Shown here one piece after another: positions 18,322 to 22,038 of a DNA stretch of 22,038 nt (its first letter is position 1; each line of letters begins with the position of its first letter). The notes beneath the pieces are model-generated. The model did not search any database, was not told where the DNA came from, and was given only the letters and a program-made list of their open reading frames with translations. The translations under genes and the position numbers were made by a program. Origin of the DNA: Zancudomyces culisetae (Eukaryota > Kickxellomycota > Harpellomycetes > Harpellales > Legeriomycetaceae); assembly GCA_001969505.1 (NCBI GenBank), contig LSSK01000196.1:1-22038 (forward strand), read 5' to 3'.

Positions 18322-20040
18322 ATGGACGAAATCAAACGGTTGGCCTACTTGTACCTCACAGCAAACGGGGTGTTAATGAAACGACCATTTGATCCTCCAA
18401 GAAATGACCCAGCCTTACCCACACACTACATAACAACAGCACCAGTTTCACTCGTTCCAGGAAGGTTCGATAAAGCAGCTTACGAACGGGCAGTTGCGGT
18501 ACAGCCATACTACAACCGCGTGTATAATGCGATCGGTAACGCTCCCGAGTTTTTGCGGTGGGTGGTGGAGGAGTTGTTGGACGGCTCCGATCCGTTTATT
18601 ACCAACCTGTATGCTATTTATGTTGCTGATATGGCGGAGTATGGACGTGAACGGATTCAGCTGAACTTGAACCGGTCGGACTACTTGGAACACATCAACA
18701 ATACTAATATCAATACTACTACCGATGCTGGTGGTAATACCAACTGTGGCGGGTACGAGTTGAAACAAGTCGAGTTTAATACAGTTTCGGTGTCATTTGC
18801 ATCGTTTGCGCAACAGGTCAGCGAAATGCACCGATTTTTGGTACAACAGATGGCTGGGACACCGTTTTATACCGACTACTTTGGGCAAATAAAAATAGAC
18901 CCCGACCAAATGCCCGACAACTCCAAAGTCATAGCCACAATTGCAGAAGGACTATTCAAAGCCGCTACATTATATTCACAAGAATACTGTGGGGTTACAC
19001 ATGAAAACACCAACACCAATACCGCCATCTTGTTGGTAGAGCAGGAAAATGAGCACAATGTATTTGATCAACAACTTCTAGAAATTACACTGTGGCGTTT
19101 GTATGGGGTCAAGACGTACCGTAAGAACTTGATGCAGATCCATGAAGCTCTTCAATTGCCTATTAACCGTGACCAACTGAAAGATGTCGTTGATGATGGT
19201 ATTTGTGACAGTGAGAAACAACAAAAGCCTCGAAGACGACTATTTATAGAAAACACCGAAATTTCAGTAGTGTATTTCCGGAGCTGCTATACACCCAAAG
19301 ACTTTATAATAAACAACAGCGGAGACGGTGAAGATTGGAATCAAAAATGGCAAGTTCGAAAGGAACTAGAACATCGATTAGCTACAAAAGTACCAAATGT
19401 TGGATATCAATTGGCGGGTATGAAAAAAGTCCAACAAATCCTTACACAACCAGGAATTTTGACACGGTTTTTGGGTGATGATCAACAAGCGCTTAACCTT
19501 ATTGAATCTACATTTATGCGCATGTATTCCTTTGATTCCGATCCACAACAAGTTCTTGATACACATATCTTTACTTCTAATAAAGATGGTGCTGAAAATA
19601 ATGTTCCATTTGTCTTGAAACCTCAGCGTGAAGGTGGTGGAGGATTCAATATTTATGGTAAAGATATTGAAAAGTTTGTAGCCAAATATCGTCAACAAAA
19701 CAGTGATAGACAGGATGAATTGTACCATGTTCTCAAGGGCTACATATTGATGGAGCTCATTAACGTACCCAAACACGATAAATCATCAATATTTTTTGAT
19801 AAGGACAATCGTGCAATTGTGGTGGACCACGATAGTATAAGCGAACTGGGAATCTTTGGCGTCTATCTCAGTATTGAGGACGGCAATGATACCGATAATG
19901 GTAAATCTACACCATTTCAACAACAGTCTGTGGTAATTAACAAAGTAGCAGGGCATTTACTTCGCTCAAAATCATCAAACGAAAACGAAGGTGGAGTAGC
20001 TGCAGGATTTGCAGTCTTGGATAGTCCTATATTATTTTGA
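18322..20040 (+). CDS. GSH2: Eukaryotic glutathione synthetase
   Basis: ATP-dependent ligase joining gamma-glutamylcysteine and glycine, the second step of glutathione synthesis, in the cytosol as a homodimer. The single exon encodes 572 residues, longer than the usual 470-500 because of Asn/Thr/Gly-rich inserts (about 130-145 and 225-235) and other loops. Family blocks in order: APVSLVPGRFDKAAYERAVAVQ and YNRVY near the N-terminus; the substrate-binding QVEFNTVSVSF (149-159); a linker with YFRSCYTPKDF; LATKVPNVGYQLAGMKKVQQ; the ATP-grasp stretch FVLKPQREGGGG (430-441); YILMELI (474-480); and the C-terminal GGVAAGFAVLDSPIL loop that binds substrate. The glycine-rich loop has four Gly and a Phe (REGGGGFNIYG) where I recall REGGGNN(L/V)Y, an apparent one-residue insertion. 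The ATG follows an A run, with A at -3. Confidence 0.97.
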   Translation: MDEIKRLAYLYLTANGVLMKRPFDPPRNDPALPTHYITTAPVSLVPGRFDKAAYERAVAVQPYYNRVYNAIGNAPEFLRWVVEELLDGSDPFITNLYAIYVADMAEYGRERIQLNLNRSDYLEHINNTNINTTTDAGGNTNCGGYELKQVEFNTVSVSFASFAQQVSEMHRFLVQQMAGTPFYTDYFGQIKIDPDQMPDNSKVIATIAEGLFKAATLYSQEYCGVTHENTNTNTAILLVEQENEHNVFDQQLLEITLWRLYGVKTYRKNLMQIHEALQLPINRDQLKDVVDDGICDSEKQQKPRRRLFIENTEISVVYFRSCYTPKDFIINNSGDGEDWNQKWQVRKELEHRLATKVPNVGYQLAGMKKVQQILTQPGILTRFLGDDQQALNLIESTFMRMYSFDSDPQQVLDTHIFTSNKDGAENNVPFVLKPQREGGGGFNIYGKDIEKFVAKYRQQNSDRQDELYHVLKGYILMELINVPKHDKSSIFFDKDNRAIVVDHDSISELGIFGVYLSIEDGNDTDNGKSTPFQQQSVVINKVAGHLLRSKSSNENEGGVAAGFAVLDSPILF

Positions 20041-20260
20041 ACCCACTTTTTATTCTTCACTTCCATCACCACCACCACTTTATTACACCACCACCTCCTC
20101 CTCCCCCCCCCCCCTTTCTAATGCCCTTCTCTCTTTTCATTAATAATTATAAAAAGTTTATTACTAAAATATCATTTGGTTTAAATAAAATAAAATAAGA
20201 TAATATATATATAAAAACTGATCTTATCATCAAAAATGATAAAAAATTAATTATATGATT

Positions 20261-21191
20261 TTAATTCGATAAAGTACGTTGTAGAGTAGATAGCATGATT
20301 GAAATATTATTTCCCTTAGTACCACTGTTATTATCTTGATCAATCAAATTCAAAGGTATACCATTAGTATTGCTAGCATTGCTGTTGTTTGTACGTGATG
20401 CATCAGAGGAGTCTATGACACGATCATCATTACTAAGGTTACTACTGACGCTGGAATCTAAATTTACACTATCAGAACCATTTCCTCCACTGTTACCGGC
20501 AATAGTATTATTGTAATTATTATTATTACTATTATTAAAAGTAGCAGAAATAGGAGTGGATGAAGCGGTAACAAGAGTTGGATCCAAACTCATCACCAAT
20601 TTGGTAAAAGCACTCAGCTTGGCTTGGGAATCAAGTAATTCCCGCTCTTTAATAGCCAATAAGAATTCCACTTCTCGACGCTTCTCATCAGCATCACGAT
20701 GTAGCTGCTTAAGATGCATGATTTCATCACGTGAATTGGACCATTGAGTTTGCATAGCAAGGAAATCCTGGTAAAAGGAAGAGGTCTGTAAAGATTGATC
20801 TTCAGTCAGTGAATTTGTGGTAGGGGAAGATAAAAGTCTTTGGTTTTCAAGCCTAAGATGTTTGAGTTGGTGTTCAGTTTCTATTAAAGAATTGTTGGCC
20901 TCGAGCAATTTGATATTCAAGTTGGAGGTCATTGATCGTTCAGCTTCAAGATCAGTAGTAAGCTGGACGATCTGGGCTTGCAATGACAGGTTTTCTTGAT
21001 TGGTCTTATCAATAAGTGCTTGTAAGTTGTCTGCGCGGGAATTCGATGCCGAAGCAGTACGAAGAGCATTTTCAAGATCCAACATGCGACGAGATTCAGC
21101 AGAACGAAGCAAATCAAGTTCTACTTTGAGTGAATTATTTTGATCAAGATTTTGATTTTGATTTTGACTTTGATTTTGATGATGATGATGA

Positions 21192-21224
<33 letters not shown>

Positions 21225-21781
21225 GATTCAGAGTAGAGTAGTTGGAGGTTTCGTAATTGAACTCTGGTAGCATCAGAATCAGCACGATATTCAGCCAGTC
21301 TTTCTTGAGCCTGTTTTAAAGCAAGAGTTGATTCAATCATTTGGTTACGCAAAGCATCGTTTTCATTGATGGTATTAGCCAGTCGACGTTCGAGCTCGGT
21401 TATGCGTTGGCTGTTAACTTTAGCCAGCATGTCGATATTGACAGATGCAAGTGCTGTTGATTTGGTCTTGAGATATATTGCCTCCTGTAACGCAGCCCGT
21501 CGACCACGCTCGGCCTCGTCAATACGTTCTATTGAAGTGCGAAGTGAATGAGAGAACTGTTGCTTAGTGCTTTCCAACTCGCGGCGCAATTGTAATACCA
21601 GCTCGGCCAACTTTGCCACTTGTGGTTGTGCTGGAGTTGATAATGTATACTTAGACTCTAATTGCCCCCATACATCTGTTGCTTTTATCAACCCTGCCAT
21701 ATCAGAACTGAGGCCAAGGCTATCTATTACTATTCCTCTTTCTACTGCCGTCGAAGTTGTTGCTGCTTCTGTTGTCGTGGG

Positions 21782-21812
<31 letters not shown>

Positions 21813-22038
21813 GCTGGTGGTGGCGATGTTATTGGTGGTGGCGAAGTTATTAGTGGCGGAGTTGTTGATGCTGATGTTGTTGGCGTAGGAGTTGTTGGCG
21901 TAGAAATTGGTGTATCAAAATCTAAACGTTGTTTACGCTCAACTATTTGTACCTGTCGAACCTCTTCATCCTCATCTTCGACATTGTCATTACCACTCAC
22001 TCTTCGCACTTGATCCAGTCCTTCTACTCCCTCTTCTA
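20261..22038 (-). CDS. Coiled-coil protein with poly-Gln/His tract, 5' partial
   Basis: The frame is open from the right edge of the window; the first start-like codon is a GTG at 22009, so the true N-terminus lies outside. About 590 residues are visible. First comes an acidic then Pro/Thr-rich disordered region (bases about 22038-21740), including ten consecutive Thr. A distinct segment follows (SLGLSSDMAGLIKATDVWGQ), then a long, strongly charged coiled coil (about 21620-20640). This is broken by 11 Gln, five His and Gln-Asn repeats (about 21225-21135). Another charged helix contains FLLAIKERELLDSQAKLSAF. The C-terminus is Asn/Ser-rich. I do not recognise the family; a cytoskeletal, polarity or vesicle-tether protein would fit such a layout but is only a guess. 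It converges with GSH2, 220 bases away. Confidence 0.8.
21135..21225 (-). repeat. (CAA)n/(CAT)n repeat encoding poly-Gln, poly-His and Gln-Asn
   Basis: On the minus strand, CAA/CAG triplets encode 11 Gln, then CAT triplets encode five His, then a six-base unit encodes Gln-Asn/Ser pairs, all in frame within the coiled-coil gene. Confidence 0.95.

Noticed and set aside
21567-22013. Plus-strand 148-codon ORF rich in Val and Ser
   Set aside because: It is the antisense shadow of the Thr/Pro-rich part of the coiled-coil gene.

Overview
The window is nuclear DNA from a eukaryote, most likely an early-diverging fungus (Zoopagomycota or Mucoromycota level; the exact group is a guess). Coding sequence is interrupted by short introns (about 95-180 nt) with GTAA-type donors and TAG/CAG acceptors. 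Intergenic DNA is very AT-rich and full of microsatellites, and several proteins carry long Asn, Ser, Thr, Gln or Asn-Thr runs. The fungal assignment rests mainly on an ALR/MNR2-type CorA magnesium transporter and a small Cys-rich domain that resembles CBM19. Probable augmin and BLOC-1 subunits argue against a budding yeast.

Layout. (1) 1-2411, plus: 3' part of a large Asn-rich, probably helical protein that I do not recognise; its start lies left of the window. (2) 2862-4387, plus: CBF5/dyskerin, two exons. (3) 4388-5825: gene-poor simple-sequence DNA. (4) 5826-8046, plus: HAUS6-like augmin subunit, two exons. (5) 8603-9103, plus: small secreted or membrane-anchored Cys-rich protein with a Gln-Pro-rich N-terminus. 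(6) 9583-10168, plus: BLOC-1 subunit 1 in three exons, the first intron apparently GC-AG. (7) 10384-14085, minus: peroxisomal AAA+ ATPase PEX1, with a separate first exon holding the start of its N-domain. (8) 14700-15098, minus: possible 73-residue small membrane protein with a five-base first coding exon. (9) 15767-17410, plus: ALR/MNR2-type Mg2+ transporter. (10) 18322-20040, plus: glutathione synthetase. (11) 20261-22038, minus: coiled-coil protein with poly-Gln/His, 5' end beyond the right edge.

The genes are unrelated housekeeping or cell-biology genes (pseudouridylation, microtubule nucleation, lysosome-related trafficking, peroxisome import, Mg2+ uptake, glutathione synthesis). There is no operon-like logic and I see no mobile element, CRISPR array, tRNA or rRNA. 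Four gene models needed splicing to be completed (CBF5, HAUS6, BLOC1S1, PEX1), and a fifth, weaker one is proposed the same way. The most unusual signals are the GC-AG intron, a one-residue insertion in the glycine-rich ATP loop of glutathione synthetase, a purine-to-pyrimidine switch within several genes, and the Cys-rich protein with two plausible starts and a possible alternative last exon.
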